Shown: piece after piece, positions 1-8,587 of the stretch
Layout: the number at the start of each line of letters is the position of its first letter
Position numbering within the stretch: the first letter of the stretch is position 1
Assembly: GCF_000282315.2 (NCBI RefSeq)
Contig: NZ_AKJN02000008.1
Coordinates: forward strand, 806,001-870,000
Direction: 5' to 3'
DNA: 64,000 nt
Origin: Pseudomonas sp. GM41(2012)
GTDB taxonomy: Bacteria > Pseudomonadota > Gammaproteobacteria > Pseudomonadales > Pseudomonadaceae
Translations under genes and position numbers: made by a program
Notes under the pieces: model-generated
The model's input: the letters and a program-made list of their open reading frames with translations, nothing else
Database searches by the model: none
What the model was told of the DNA's origin: nothing

Positions 1-981
1 ATAGGCATCGTCCCAGCGGGCCAGGCGCAGTAGCAGACGCAAACGCCATTCGGACACCGTGTTGTCACGCAGTTCCGGGTCGTACTTGGTCATCACGTCC
101 AGCGCGCGGCTGTCGAAACGTCGTGCGAGGGTCAGCCCGATTTCCCGGGCGATGGCCACTTTTTCGTCACGCGAGAAGTGCATGCTGCTGGCATAACCGT
201 CGAGCAGGTCCATGGCCTTGTCCGGATCTTGCTTGGCCAAGCGGCGCAGGCCGAGGCTGACGATGTCAGACATCGGTTCATCGGCCGGGGTGAAGCGCGA
301 CGGCTGGTTGAGCAGCTCGGGTTTTTGCGCCACATCAATCAGCAAGCGACCGCGAGGGGCGAGGGTGGTCAGGCCGTTGACCAGGCTGTTGGCCAGCGGA
401 TAGTTGCGCGCCTGGGCGGCAAGTTTGGTGCGCTCCCAGCGTTTCTGCTCGGTCAACTGGCCTTCGGCAGCCCATTGCCCGAACAGCGCATCGCACGCTT
501 CGGGTTGGGATTTGCCGGTCAGCCAGAGTTTATTGGTGTTGGCGTAACCTTCGGCTTTCTGGTTATGCCCGATCTGATACTGCGCGTTCAGGCAGTCCAG
601 TTCGGTGAAATTGAGCTTGGGGTCGTAGTACCTGACGAAAGTCGCCCAGTCGCCGCGTTCGGCCAGCCAGCGCAACCAGCGCAATTTCATCCAGTTGGCC
701 TGGGGCAGGTCACCGTGCTCGGCGAGGAATTTCTCGATTTCGGCATTGCTTGCGGTTTTAAGGCGAGCGGTCAGTTCGTCATACGCCAGGTACGGCTCCA
801 GCGGGTAATCGCTGAGGGCCTGGCTGTAACGGAAATAAGGACCGGTATCCCCCTTGGCGAGGGCACGCTTGGCTTCATCGTAATACTGGCGCTGGGTGGA
901 CAGGTCCACCGCCTGGGCGGTTTGAACGGCAGTGGCAGAAAGAAGAAAACAGGATAAAAGACTGAAAAGGCGACTGCGCAT
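1..981 (-). CDS. slt: Soluble lytic murein transglycosylase, N-terminal part (3' end beyond window)
   Basis: The reverse strand reads from an ATG at 981 through 327 codons to the window edge without a stop, so the gene continues to the left. The first ~25 residues are a signal peptide (hydrophobic core LLSCFLLSATA, cleavage after AQA). The rest is the helical, repeat-rich region seen in the superhelical U-domain of Slt70-type enzymes (YYDEAKRALAKGD, YPLEPYLAYDELTARL). The lytic catalytic domain lies outside the window and cannot be checked. Known role of the family: periplasmic cleavage of the MurNAc-GlcNAc bond in peptidoglycan with formation of anhydro-muropeptides. It is divergent from uup. 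Confidence 0.85.
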   Translation of the reverse strand, partial: MRSRLFSLLSCFLLSATAVQTAQAVDLSTQRQYYDEAKRALAKGDTGPYFRYSQALSDYPLEPYLAYDELTARLKTASNAEIEKFLAEHGDLPQANWMKLRWLRWLAERGDWATFVRYYDPKLNFTELDCLNAQYQIGHNQKAEGYANTNKLWLTGKSQPEACDALFGQWAAEGQLTEQKRWERTKLAAQARNYPLANSLVNGLTTLAPRGRLLIDVAQKPELLNQPSRFTPADEPMSDIVSLGLRRLAKQDPDKAMDLLDGYASSMHFSRDEKVAIAREIGLTLARRFDSRALDVMTKYDPELRDNTVSEWRLRLLLRLARWDDAY

Positions 982-1194
982 GAGACGTCCGGGCAGAGAA
1001 ATCATGACAAGCGCGGGCAATGCCCGCGCTGAATTGTCTGTAGCTTAGCCTTTTGCCAGCAACGGGCGAAAGCTTTGCCGGCCTGTCAGCATCAGTTCGC
1101 AACATTTGTCATGCAGAGTGTCGCGAAGGTGAAATTGCCGGCCTTCTGAAGCCTCAAGTCAGGTAGAATGCGCGCCCGGTTTTTGGAGAAGCTC

Positions 1195-3114
1195 ATGACC
1201 CTGCTCAAATTCAGCGATGTGTCCCTTGCTTTCGGCTCTACGCCGTTGTTGGACAAGGTGTCCTGGCAGATCGCCCGTGGTGAGCGGGTGTGCATCATCG
1301 GCCGCAATGGCACTGGCAAGTCCAGCATGATGAAGCTCGTCAAGGGCGACCAGAAGCCCGATGACGGCTCCGTTTGGCGCGCACCCGGCCTCAAGATTGG
1401 CGAATTGCCGCAAGAATTGCCGGTAGCCGACGAGCGGACCGTGTTCGACGTGGTGGCCGAAGGCCTGGACGGTGTCGGCGAACTGCTCGCGCAGTATCAC
1501 CACCTCAGCCAGAACATCGTCACCGACGCCGACCTGGACAAGTTGATGCACGTCCAGCACGACCTCGAAGCCCGTGACGGCTGGCGTTTGCAGCAATTGG
1601 TCGACAGCACATTGAGCCGTCTGCAGTTGCCGGCCGACAAGACTCTCGCCGAATTGTCCGGGGGCTGGCGTCGTCGCGTCCTGCTGGCGCAGGCTCTGGT
1701 TTCCGAACCCGATCTGCTGCTGCTCGACGAACCGACCAACCACCTGGACATCGGTGCAATTGCCTGGCTCGAAGAAGCGCTGAAGGATTTCCAGGGCGCC
1801 GTGCTGTTCATCACGCACGACCGTTCATTCCTGCAGAACCTTGCAACCCGCATTCTCGAACTGGATCGCGGTGGCCTGATCGACTGGAACGGCGACTACG
1901 CCAGCTTCCTCGTGCACAAAGAAGCCTCCCTGGCCGCTGAAGACACCGCCAACGCGCTGTTCGACAAAAAACTGGCCCAGGAAGAAGTCTGGATCCGCCA
2001 GGGCATCAAGGCGCGCCGCACCCGTAACGAAGGCCGCGTCCGCGCCCTCAAAGCCCTGCGTAATGAGCGTAGCGAGCGTCGTGAGCGCACCGGCAAAGCC
2101 AACATCCAGCTGGATACCGCTGACAAGTCCGGCAAGCAGGTGATGGTCCTCGAGAACGTGAGTTTCGCTCACCCGGGCGGCCCGTTCCTGATCAAGGACT
2201 TCTCGATGGTCCTGCAGCGCGGCGACCGCATCGGTCTGCTGGGTGCCAACGGTACCGGCAAGACCACCTTGCTGAAACTGATGCTCAACGGCCTGCAGCC
2301 AACCAGCGGCACAGTGGAAGAGGGGACGCGCATCGACGTGGCCTACTTCGACCAGTTGCGCCATCAGCTGGACCTGGAAAAGACCGTTATTGACAACGTT
2401 GCGGAAGGTCGCGACTTCATCGATATCGATGGTCAGAGCCGCCACGTGCTGAGCTACCTCGGCGACTTCCTGTTCAGCCCGCAGCGTGCCCGCACGCCGG
2501 TGAAGGCGCTGTCAGGTGGTGAGCGTGCGCGTCTGTTGCTGGCGAAACTGTTCAGCAAGCCGGCGAACTTGCTGGTTCTCGATGAGCCGACCAACGACCT
2601 CGACGTCGAAACCCTCGAGTTGCTGGAAGAGGTCTTGCTGACCTTCAACGGCACCGTGCTGATGGTCAGCCACGACCGGGCATTCCTCGACAACGTGGTC
2701 ACCAGCACCCTGGTCTTCGAAGGTGAAGGCAAGGTTCGCGAATACGTCGGTGGTTATCAGGACTGGCTGCGTCAGGGCGGCTCGCCGCGCCTGCTGGGCG
2801 TGACCGAGAGCAAGTCCGGCAAAGCCGACCTGACCTCCGCTGTCGTGACGGCCGAAGTTGCGCCAGTCGCTGCTGTAGCCGAAGCGCCGGTGGCGAAGAA
2901 GAAACTCAGCTACAAGTTGCAGCGTGAGCTGGAAATGTTGCCGGGTCAGATCGAAGTCATGGAGCAGCAGATCGCTACCGTTGAGGCACAAATGGCCGAT
3001 GCCGGTTTCTATCAGCGTCCTGCTGCCGAGACCGCTGCAGTGATCGCTCAGTTGGAGCAGTTGCAGGCTGAGCACGACGTAATGGTCGAGCGTTGGGCCG
3101 AGCTGGATGCCTGA
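1195..3114 (+). CDS. uup: ABC-F family ATPase Uup
   Basis: Soluble protein of 639 residues with two fused ABC ATPase domains and no membrane segment. Domain 1 has Walker A GRNGTGKSS (near residue 36), signature LSGGWRRR (~154) and Walker B LLLLDEPTNHLD (~174). Domain 2 has GANGTGKTT (~350), LSGGERARLLL (~439) and LLVLDEPTNDLD. After an Ala-rich linker a C-terminal coiled coil (KLQRELEMLPGQIEVMEQQI) matches the Uup branch, which binds DNA or ribosomes. Known phenotypes: effects on precise transposon excision and on ribosome function. The ATG at 1195 is chosen because the domain begins there (MTLLKFSDVSLAFG) and GGAG lies just upstream; an earlier in-frame ATG at 1168 would add nine basic residues. 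A strong terminator follows. Confidence 0.93.
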   Translation: MTLLKFSDVSLAFGSTPLLDKVSWQIARGERVCIIGRNGTGKSSMMKLVKGDQKPDDGSVWRAPGLKIGELPQELPVADERTVFDVVAEGLDGVGELLAQYHHLSQNIVTDADLDKLMHVQHDLEARDGWRLQQLVDSTLSRLQLPADKTLAELSGGWRRRVLLAQALVSEPDLLLLDEPTNHLDIGAIAWLEEALKDFQGAVLFITHDRSFLQNLATRILELDRGGLIDWNGDYASFLVHKEASLAAEDTANALFDKKLAQEEVWIRQGIKARRTRNEGRVRALKALRNERSERRERTGKANIQLDTADKSGKQVMVLENVSFAHPGGPFLIKDFSMVLQRGDRIGLLGANGTGKTTLLKLMLNGLQPTSGTVEEGTRIDVAYFDQLRHQLDLEKTVIDNVAEGRDFIDIDGQSRHVLSYLGDFLFSPQRARTPVKALSGGERARLLLAKLFSKPANLLVLDEPTNDLDVETLELLEEVLLTFNGTVLMVSHDRAFLDNVVTSTLVFEGEGKVREYVGGYQDWLRQGGSPRLLGVTESKSGKADLTSAVVTAEVAPVAAVAEAPVAKKKLSYKLQRELEMLPGQIEVMEQQIATVEAQMADAGFYQRPAAETAAVIAQLEQLQAEHDVMVERWAELDA

Positions 3115-3125
3115 TTGATCCCGCT

Positions 3126-3166
3126 ATAAAAAAGCCCGGCTTCACTCACGTGAATGCCGGGCTTTT
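3126..3166 (+). terminator. Rho-independent terminator after uup
   Basis: AAAAAAGCCCGGC, a loop, then GCCGGGCTTTT: a GC-rich stem with a T run on the plus side and an A run before it. It sits 12 bases after the uup stop and could also end transcripts from the left-going side. Confidence 0.8.
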
Positions 3167-3167
3167 C

Positions 3168-3247
3168 GTAGGAGCTGCCGAAGGCTGCGATCTTTTGATC
3201 TTCAAGAAAGCCAGAATCAAAAGATCGCAGCCTTCGGCAGCTCCTAC
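3168..3247. repeat. Long inverted repeat, 32-bp arms (REP-like, GTAGGAGCTGCCGAAGG family)
   Basis: The arm at 3168-3199 (begins GTAGGAGCTGCCGAAGGCTG) is the exact reverse complement of the arm at 3216-3247, with a 16-base spacer. This motif is a frequent intergenic repeat in fluorescens-group genomes. It lies between the uup terminator and the end of uspA and could form a very stable hairpin in a transcript from either side. It belongs to a different sequence family from the GAGCAGGCTCGC repeats elsewhere in the window. Confidence 0.85.
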
Positions 3248-3262
3248 AGGGGTGTTGTGTTG

Positions 3263-3700
3263 TCAGCTTTTGATCAGGCGCACCGCGAGCACATCACAGG
3301 GCGCACCATGCAGCACGTCATTGGCAGTCGAGCCCAGCAGCAATGCCAGGCCGTGTCGGCCATGGCTGCCCACCACGATCAGGTCGCAGGTTTGTTCCTT
3401 GGCCAGGTGGTGGATCTCCTGGCGTGGCTGACCGTAGGTCAGGTGGCTGTATTCCTTGGAGAGTTCCGGATACTTCACGATCAGTCGGTCCAGGCGTTCC
3501 TTGGCCTGATCGAACTGCTGTTGTTGCAGTTGTGACAGGTCCATGGGGACGTCGCCGCCAAAGGCCATGGCCATTGGCTCGACAATGTGCACCAGGGACA
3601 ATTTCGCCCCGTTACTCACCGACAGTTCGCGAGCGCGGTGGATTACAGGATCGCACTCTTCGGTTAGATCTACAGCGACCAGAATGTGGTTGTAGGGCAT
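3263..3700 (-). CDS. uspA: Universal stress protein, UspA family
   Basis: 145 residues, one complete Usp domain: N-terminal beta strand NHILVAVDLTEECDPVIHRA and C-terminal glycine motif VVGSHGRHGLALLLGSTAND. The glycine motif resembles the G-x2-G-x9-G-S/T ATP loop of ATP-binding Usp proteins but is one residue shorter between its second and third key glycines, so nucleotide binding is uncertain. The start at 3700 has an AGGAGG box seven bases upstream. The reading frame is open further upstream, but that extension has no Usp-like features. Usp proteins are cytoplasmic and induced by starvation and stress. It is divergent from the small membrane gene at 3805. Confidence 0.9.
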   Translation of the reverse strand: MPYNHILVAVDLTEECDPVIHRARELSVSNGAKLSLVHIVEPMAMAFGGDVPMDLSQLQQQQFDQAKERLDRLIVKYPELSKEYSHLTYGQPRQEIHHLAKEQTCDLIVVGSHGRHGLALLLGSTANDVLHGAPCDVLAVRLIKS

Positions 3701-3804
3701 GAGGTGCTCCTCCTGAGGGTTGCAATATTGGTAAGTATGGCTGGTTTCAAGCGCATTGTTTTCAAAGTGACCCAATGCGCTCATCAAGAATCGGGAGTAC
3801 AGAT

Positions 3805-4242
3805 ATGACGGTCTGGATAGTGGTGTCAATCCTGTTGGTGGTACTGAGTCCGCTGGCATGGTTGCGACCGTCGCGCCACCAGAGCGGCCGCATGGCCCTG
3901 CGGATGGAGGCGCGACGCATCGGATTGGCGATGCAGTTGGCGCCTCAGGACTGGCCGCACTGGTTGAGCAAGGAGCCGCCGAGCCCTTGCGCCCAATACC
4001 ATCGACCACGGCGTGGCAATCGGCCGGCATGCTGGTGTTACTGGCAAAAAGCGCCGGGTGTCTGGGTCAATCAGTGGCAGGAGGTCTGCGAGGAGCCTGC
4101 GTTGCTGATTCATTTCGAAAAGTTGCCAGACAACGTCTACAAGGTCGAAGCAGACAAGCAGATGATCACGTTGTATTGGGGCGAGAAGGGCGAAGCGACG
4201 GTTTTGCAGGATATTGATGCGGTGCTGAAGGCGCTGGCATAA
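3805..4242 (+). CDS. Small membrane-anchored hypothetical protein
   Basis: 145 residues with one N-terminal membrane segment (VWIVVSILLVVLSPLAWL) followed by a basic stretch (RPSRHQSGRMALRMEARR) and a Cys/Trp-rich cytoplasmic-type domain (CAQYHRPRRGNRPACWCYWQ). The positive-inside rule puts the large domain in the cytoplasm. Start at ATG 3805 with GGGAG upstream. A conserved gene of this kind lies beside uspA and fadB in related pseudomonads as I recall. I do not recognise a functional domain. Confidence 0.7.
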   Translation: MTVWIVVSILLVVLSPLAWLRPSRHQSGRMALRMEARRIGLAMQLAPQDWPHWLSKEPPSPCAQYHRPRRGNRPACWCYWQKAPGVWVNQWQEVCEEPALLIHFEKLPDNVYKVEADKQMITLYWGEKGEATVLQDIDAVLKALA

Positions 4243-4293
4243 ATCGCGGAAATTTCGCGCCGCAATGGCGCGAAACGTCTGGCAGACAGGCAA

Positions 4294-4320
4294 TAAAAAG
4301 CCCGACATCATCATCGGGCT
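4294..4320 (-). terminator. Hairpin oriented as a leftward terminator
   Basis: AGCCCGA, loop TGATGATG, TCGGGCT then TTTTTATT when read on the minus strand. The T run exists only on that strand; on the plus strand the stem is followed by TGGAGTTGG. No minus-strand gene ends here, so it may stop antisense transcription or only act as a processing hairpin after the 3805-4242 gene. Confidence 0.5.
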
Positions 4321-4629
4321 GGAGTTGGCCAGGCAGGCCGGTAATTCTGTGTGGCGCTGATATTACGCTGGGCGTTCGCCAAAAGCGTTGATGTTTTTTT
4401 CCTCAAGGTCCCGCCAGCGTAGCCTGTTAAACAAAGGCTGCAGTGAATTAGGGCGACTTTTCTAACTATTGATCCTATGAATGGCTTCACATGCAGCCGC
4501 GTGTTGCAGGTCTTCGTGTTACGGAAATGACCGGAAAGTCGCGTTTCAACCCGTATTTTGGGCGATTGACAATTGTCGGAAATTCCGTGAAGGTGACGTA
4601 CCCAAATCAAACGGGCGTATGAATTGAGC

Positions 4630-4644
4630 GTTTGTATTACAAAC
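4630..4644. promoter_or_regulatory. Perfect 15-bp palindrome, candidate operator for fadBA
   Basis: GTTTGTA-T-TACAAAC: two perfect 7-bp arms around one central base, 140 bp before the fadB start. The GTTTG and CAAAC half-sites are those of PsrA boxes, known as CAAAC-N2-4-GTTTG. Here they stand in the opposite order, so PsrA binding is a guess. PsrA is known to control fadBA in P. aeruginosa, and psrA lies in this window. Confidence 0.45.
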
Positions 4645-4783
4645 AGCTCCTACAGAATCCCGACTATCGCGTTGGCGGGTGTGCCGGGTGAATGGGCGTA
4701 GCATTGACGTTAAACGTCCCTGCCGAGCCATTCGCCTGCGTCCGACGTGTACTGTTCAGCTTCCATATCGTGGAGATCAGTTG

Positions 4784-6931
4784 ATGATTTACGAAGGTAA
4801 AGCCATCACGGTTAAGGCTCTTGAAAGTGGCATCGTCGAATTGAAATTCGACCTCAAGGGTGAGTCCGTCAACAAGTTCAACCGTCTAACCCTGAACGAA
4901 CTGCGTCAGGCCGTAGACACCATCAAGGCAGATGCTTCGATCAAGGGTGTGATCGTCAGCAGTGGCAAGGACGTGTTCATCGTCGGCGCCGACATCACCG
5001 AATTTGTCGAAAACTTCAAGCTGCCTGATGCAGAGCTTGTTGCTGGCAATCTGGAAGCCAACAAGATTTTCAGCGATTTCGAAGACCTCAACGTCCCGAC
5101 TGTCGCCGCGATCAACGGCATCGCCCTGGGTGGCGGTCTGGAAATGTGCCTGGCGGCGGACTACCGCGTCATGTCCACCAAGGCCAAGATCGGTCTGCCG
5201 GAAGTCAAGCTGGGCATCTACCCGGGCTTCGGCGGTACCGTGCGCCTGCCGCGCATTATCGGTGCCGACAACGCCATCGAATGGATTGCCGCCGGCAAGG
5301 AAAACCGCCCTGAAGACGCGCTGAAAGTCGGCGCAGTCGACGCAGTGGTTGCCCCCGAGAAACTGCAGGAAGCTGCTCTGGAGCTGATCAAGCGCGCCAT
5401 CTCCGGCGAGTTCGACTACAAGGCCAAGCGTCAGCCGAAGCTCGAAAAGCTCAAGCTCAACGCCATCGAACAAATGATGTCGTTCGAAACCGCCAAGGGT
5501 TTCGTGGCCGGTCAAGCGGGCCCGAACTACCCGGCACCGGTCGAAGCGATCAAAACTATCCAGAAAGCCGCGAACTTCGGTCGCGACAAGGCGCTGGAAG
5601 TCGAAGCCAATGGTTTCGTCAAACTGGCCAAGACCTCTGCCGCGCAGAGCTTGATCGGTCTGTTCCTGAACGATCAGGAGCTGAAGAAGAAGGCCAAGGC
5701 CTACGACGAAATCGCCAAAGACGTGAAGCAGGCTGCCGTATTGGGCGCTGGCATCATGGGTGGCGGTATCGCTTATCAGTCGGCCTCCAAAGGTACGCCG
5801 ATCCTGATGAAAGACATCAACGAGCACGGCATCGAGCAAGGTCTGGCCGAAGCTGCCAAATTGCTGGTGGGCCGCGTTGATAAAGGTCGCATGACCCCGG
5901 CGAAAATGGCCGAAGTGCTCAATGGTATTCGTCCGACCCTTTCCTACGGTGATTTCGGTCACGTCGATCTGGTCGTCGAAGCCGTTGTCGAGAACCCAAA
6001 GGTCAAGCAAGCCGTTCTGGCCGAAGTCGAAGGCAAGGTCAAAGAGGACACCATCCTCGCGTCCAACACCTCGACCATTTCCATCACCTTGCTGGCCAAA
6101 GCCCTCAAGCGTCCGGAAAACTTCGTCGGCATGCACTTCTTCAACCCGGTGCACATGATGCCGCTGGTTGAAGTGATCCGTGGCGAGAAGTCCAGCGAAG
6201 TGGCCGTTGCCACCACCGTTGCCTACGCCAAGAAAATGGGCAAGAACCCGATCGTCGTCAACGACTGCCCGGGCTTCCTGGTCAACCGCGTGCTGTTCCC
6301 GTACTTCGGCGGCTTCGCCAAACTGGTCAGCGCCGGTGTGGACTTCGTCCGTATCGACAAGGTCATGGAAAAATTCGGCTGGCCAATGGGCCCGGCGTAC
6401 CTGATGGACGTCGTCGGCATCGACACCGGCCACCACGGTCGCGACGTGATGGCAGAAGGCTTCCCGGACCGCATGAAAGACGACCGTCGTTCGGCCATCG
6501 ACGTGCTCTACGAAGCCAAGCGTCTGGGCCAGAAGAACGGCAAGGGCTTCTATGCCTACGAGACCGACAAGCGCGGCAAGCAGAAGAAAGTCGCCGATCC
6601 GTCGGTACTGGAAGTGCTCAAGCCGATTGTCTTCGAACAGCTTGAAGTCACCGACGAAGACATCATCAACTGGATGATGATCCCGCTGTGCCTGGAAACC
6701 GTGCGTTGCCTGGAAGACCGCATTGTCGAAACCGCTGCCGAAGCCGACATGGGTCTGGTCTACGGTATTGGTTTCCCTCCATTCCGTGGCGGTGCGCTGC
6801 GCTACATCGACTCGATCGGTGTTGCAGAGTTCGTTGCCCTGGCTGACCAGTACGCTGATTTGGGCGCGCTGTACCACCCGACCGCAAAACTGCGTGCAAT
6901 GGCCAAAACCGGCCAGCGGTTCTTCGGTTAA
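4784..6931 (+). CDS. fadB: Fatty acid oxidation complex, alpha subunit FadB
   Basis: 715 residues, the usual length for Pseudomonas FadB. The N-terminal crotonase half has VSSGKDVFIVGADI and the oxyanion/glutamate region GIALGGGLEMCLAADYRV with PEVKLGIYPGFGGTVRLPR. The second half is 3-hydroxyacyl-CoA dehydrogenase, with NAD loop GAGIMGGGIAYQSA, the catalytic-His segment MHFFNPVHMMPLVEVIRG and the C-terminal GFLVNRVLFPYF domain. It carries enoyl-CoA hydratase, isomerase, epimerase and L-3-hydroxyacyl-CoA dehydrogenase activities of long-chain beta-oxidation in an alpha2beta2 cytoplasmic complex with FadA. The ATG at 4784 is preceded by GGAG at 4772. fadA begins 29 bases after the stop, so the pair is an operon. 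Confidence 0.97.
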   Translation: MIYEGKAITVKALESGIVELKFDLKGESVNKFNRLTLNELRQAVDTIKADASIKGVIVSSGKDVFIVGADITEFVENFKLPDAELVAGNLEANKIFSDFEDLNVPTVAAINGIALGGGLEMCLAADYRVMSTKAKIGLPEVKLGIYPGFGGTVRLPRIIGADNAIEWIAAGKENRPEDALKVGAVDAVVAPEKLQEAALELIKRAISGEFDYKAKRQPKLEKLKLNAIEQMMSFETAKGFVAGQAGPNYPAPVEAIKTIQKAANFGRDKALEVEANGFVKLAKTSAAQSLIGLFLNDQELKKKAKAYDEIAKDVKQAAVLGAGIMGGGIAYQSASKGTPILMKDINEHGIEQGLAEAAKLLVGRVDKGRMTPAKMAEVLNGIRPTLSYGDFGHVDLVVEAVVENPKVKQAVLAEVEGKVKEDTILASNTSTISITLLAKALKRPENFVGMHFFNPVHMMPLVEVIRGEKSSEVAVATTVAYAKKMGKNPIVVNDCPGFLVNRVLFPYFGGFAKLVSAGVDFVRIDKVMEKFGWPMGPAYLMDVVGIDTGHHGRDVMAEGFPDRMKDDRRSAIDVLYEAKRLGQKNGKGFYAYETDKRGKQKKVADPSVLEVLKPIVFEQLEVTDEDIINWMMIPLCLETVRCLEDRIVETAAEADMGLVYGIGFPPFRGGALRYIDSIGVAEFVALADQYADLGALYHPTAKLRAMAKTGQRFFG

Positions 6932-6960
6932 GCGCCCCCAACTAGAGTGAGAGTGAATAT

Positions 6961-8136
6961 ATGAGCTTGAATCCTAGAGACGTCGTGATTGTCGACTTCG
7001 GTCGTACTCCGATGGGCCGCTCCAAGGGCGGCATGCACCGCAATACCCGCGCTGAAGACATGTCGGCGCACCTGATCAGCAAGTTGCTGGAACGCAACGT
7101 CAAGGTTGATCCGGGCGAAGTCGAAGACGTGATCTGGGGCTGTGTGAACCAGACCCTGGAGCAGGGCTGGAACATCGCCCGCATGGCGTCCCTGATGACT
7201 CAGATCCCGCACACCGCTGCCGGCCAGACCGTCAGCCGTCTGTGTGGCTCGTCGATGAGCGCTCTGCACACTGCTGCGCAAGCGATCATGACCGGCAACG
7301 GTGACGTGTTCGTGGTTGGCGGCGTCGAGCATATGGGTCACGTGAGTATGATGCACGGTGTCGATCCGAACCCGCACATGTCCCTGTACGCGGCGAAAGC
7401 CTCGGGCATGATGGGTTTGACCGCTGAAATGCTGGGTAAAATGCACGGCATTAGCCGCGAACAGCAGGACGCTTTCGGCGTGCGCTCCCACCAGCTCGCT
7501 CACAAGGCGACACTGGAAGGCAAGTTCAAAGACGAAATCATCCCGATGCAGGGCTATGACGAGAACGGTTTCCTGAAACTGTTCGACTACGACGAAACCA
7601 TTCGTCCGGAAACTACCCTGGAAAGCCTGGCGGCTCTCAAGCCTGCTTTCAACCCTAAGGGCGGCACCGTGACAGCGGGTACTTCGTCGCAAATCACCGA
7701 TGGTGCTTCGTGCATGATCGTGATGTCGGCGCAGCGTGCACAAGACCTGGGCATTCAGCCTCTGGCGGTGATTCGTTCGATGGCGGTGGCAGGTGTGGAC
7801 CCGGCAATCATGGGCTATGGTCCAGTACCGGCCACACAAAAAGCACTGAAGCGCGCGGGTCTTGGCATTAACGATATCGACTTCTTCGAGCTCAACGAAG
7901 CTTTCGCCGCACAGGCCCTGCCAGTGCTGAAAGATTTGAAAGTACTCGACAAGATGAACGAGAAGGTTAACCTGCACGGCGGTGCGATTGCCCTGGGTCA
8001 CCCATTCGGTTGCTCCGGTGCGCGTATCTCCGGCACTCTGCTGAACGTGATGAAGCAAAATGGCGGCACCTTCGGGGTAGCTACCATGTGCATTGGTCTC
8101 GGCCAAGGCATCTCCACCGTCTTCGAACGCATTTAA
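6961..8136 (+). CDS. fadA: 3-ketoacyl-CoA thiolase FadA (beta subunit)
   Basis: 391 residues, full-length thiolase. The nucleophile Cys95 lies in SRLCGSSMSALHTAAQAI. The histidine motif NEAFAAQAL and the C-terminal GGAIALGHPFGCSGAR and MCIGLGQG, which holds the second catalytic cysteine, are all intact. It cleaves 3-ketoacyl-CoA with CoA to acetyl-CoA and a shortened acyl-CoA, the last step of each beta-oxidation turn. It is the second gene of fadBA and is followed by a strong terminator. Confidence 0.97.
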   Translation: MSLNPRDVVIVDFGRTPMGRSKGGMHRNTRAEDMSAHLISKLLERNVKVDPGEVEDVIWGCVNQTLEQGWNIARMASLMTQIPHTAAGQTVSRLCGSSMSALHTAAQAIMTGNGDVFVVGGVEHMGHVSMMHGVDPNPHMSLYAAKASGMMGLTAEMLGKMHGISREQQDAFGVRSHQLAHKATLEGKFKDEIIPMQGYDENGFLKLFDYDETIRPETTLESLAALKPAFNPKGGTVTAGTSSQITDGASCMIVMSAQRAQDLGIQPLAVIRSMAVAGVDPAIMGYGPVPATQKALKRAGLGINDIDFFELNEAFAAQALPVLKDLKVLDKMNEKVNLHGGAIALGHPFGCSGARISGTLLNVMKQNGGTFGVATMCIGLGQGISTVFERI

Positions 8137-8154
8137 GCGTTTCGTCGAAGGAAG

Positions 8155-8184
8155 CCGGGGCCAAGTGCCCCGGTTTTTGTTTTT
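8155..8184 (+). terminator. Rho-independent terminator after fadA
   Basis: CCGGGGC-CAAGT-GCCCCGG followed by TTTTTGTTTTT: a 7-bp GC stem with a clear T tract, 18 bases after the fadA stop. It ends the fadBA operon. Confidence 0.9.
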
Positions 8185-8236
8185 CTGAATTTATTTTTTG
8201 TTTTTATTTTTGAAAGATTTGAGCGAGGGCCAAACC

Positions 8237-8473
8237 ATGCCGATACAACCTGGGCTCTACCAACATTACAAAGGTCCGCAGTACCGCGTATTCAGTGTTG
8301 CGCGGCATTCGGAAACCGAAGAAGAAGTGGTCTTCTACCAAGCCCTGTATGGCGATTACGGCTTTTGGGTGCGTCCCTTGAGCATGTTCCTGGAGTCGGT
8401 CGAGGTTGACGGCGAACAGGTGCCTCGCTTTGCTTTGGTGCAAGCCGAACCGAGCCTTTTTTCCAAGCCATAA
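8237..8473 (+). CDS. DUF1653 family protein
   Basis: 78 residues, the length of a single DUF1653 domain: IQPGLYQHYKGPQYRVFSVARHSETEEEVVFYQALYG is the typical beta-rich start (PGxYxHYKGxxYxV), followed by FWVRPLSMFLESV. Members are small cytoplasmic proteins of unknown function. The ATG at 8237 begins the conserved part and follows GAGGG at 8225. It lies between the fadA terminator and topA. Confidence 0.85.
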   Translation: MPIQPGLYQHYKGPQYRVFSVARHSETEEEVVFYQALYGDYGFWVRPLSMFLESVEVDGEQVPRFALVQAEPSLFSKP

Positions 8474-8587
8474 GCTGAGTTCGCGCAAGACCCTGCGCTT
8501 GACCTCACCTTGTAGCCACTATATATAGCGGTGCCGCGTCAGGCGCCAACCGCCTTTCACTTCTAGAATTCAGGAATTTTCTGATCC

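Larger units (their letters stand above)
4243..4783. other. 541-bp intergenic region upstream of fadB
   Basis: No convincing gene. It holds a GC hairpin at 4295-4320 and a 15-bp palindrome at 4630-4644, both listed separately. The rest is presumed to hold the fadBA promoter and leader. Sequence close to a -35 box (TTGACA, 4566-4571) is present, but no matching -10 at standard spacing is clear. Confidence 0.6.

Noticed and set aside
4886..6877. Very long open frame (663 codons) antisense to fadB
   Set aside because: It is the mirror of a highly biased GC-rich gene; the composition (His/Gln/Val/Gly-rich) is typical of shadow frames and no motif is seen.
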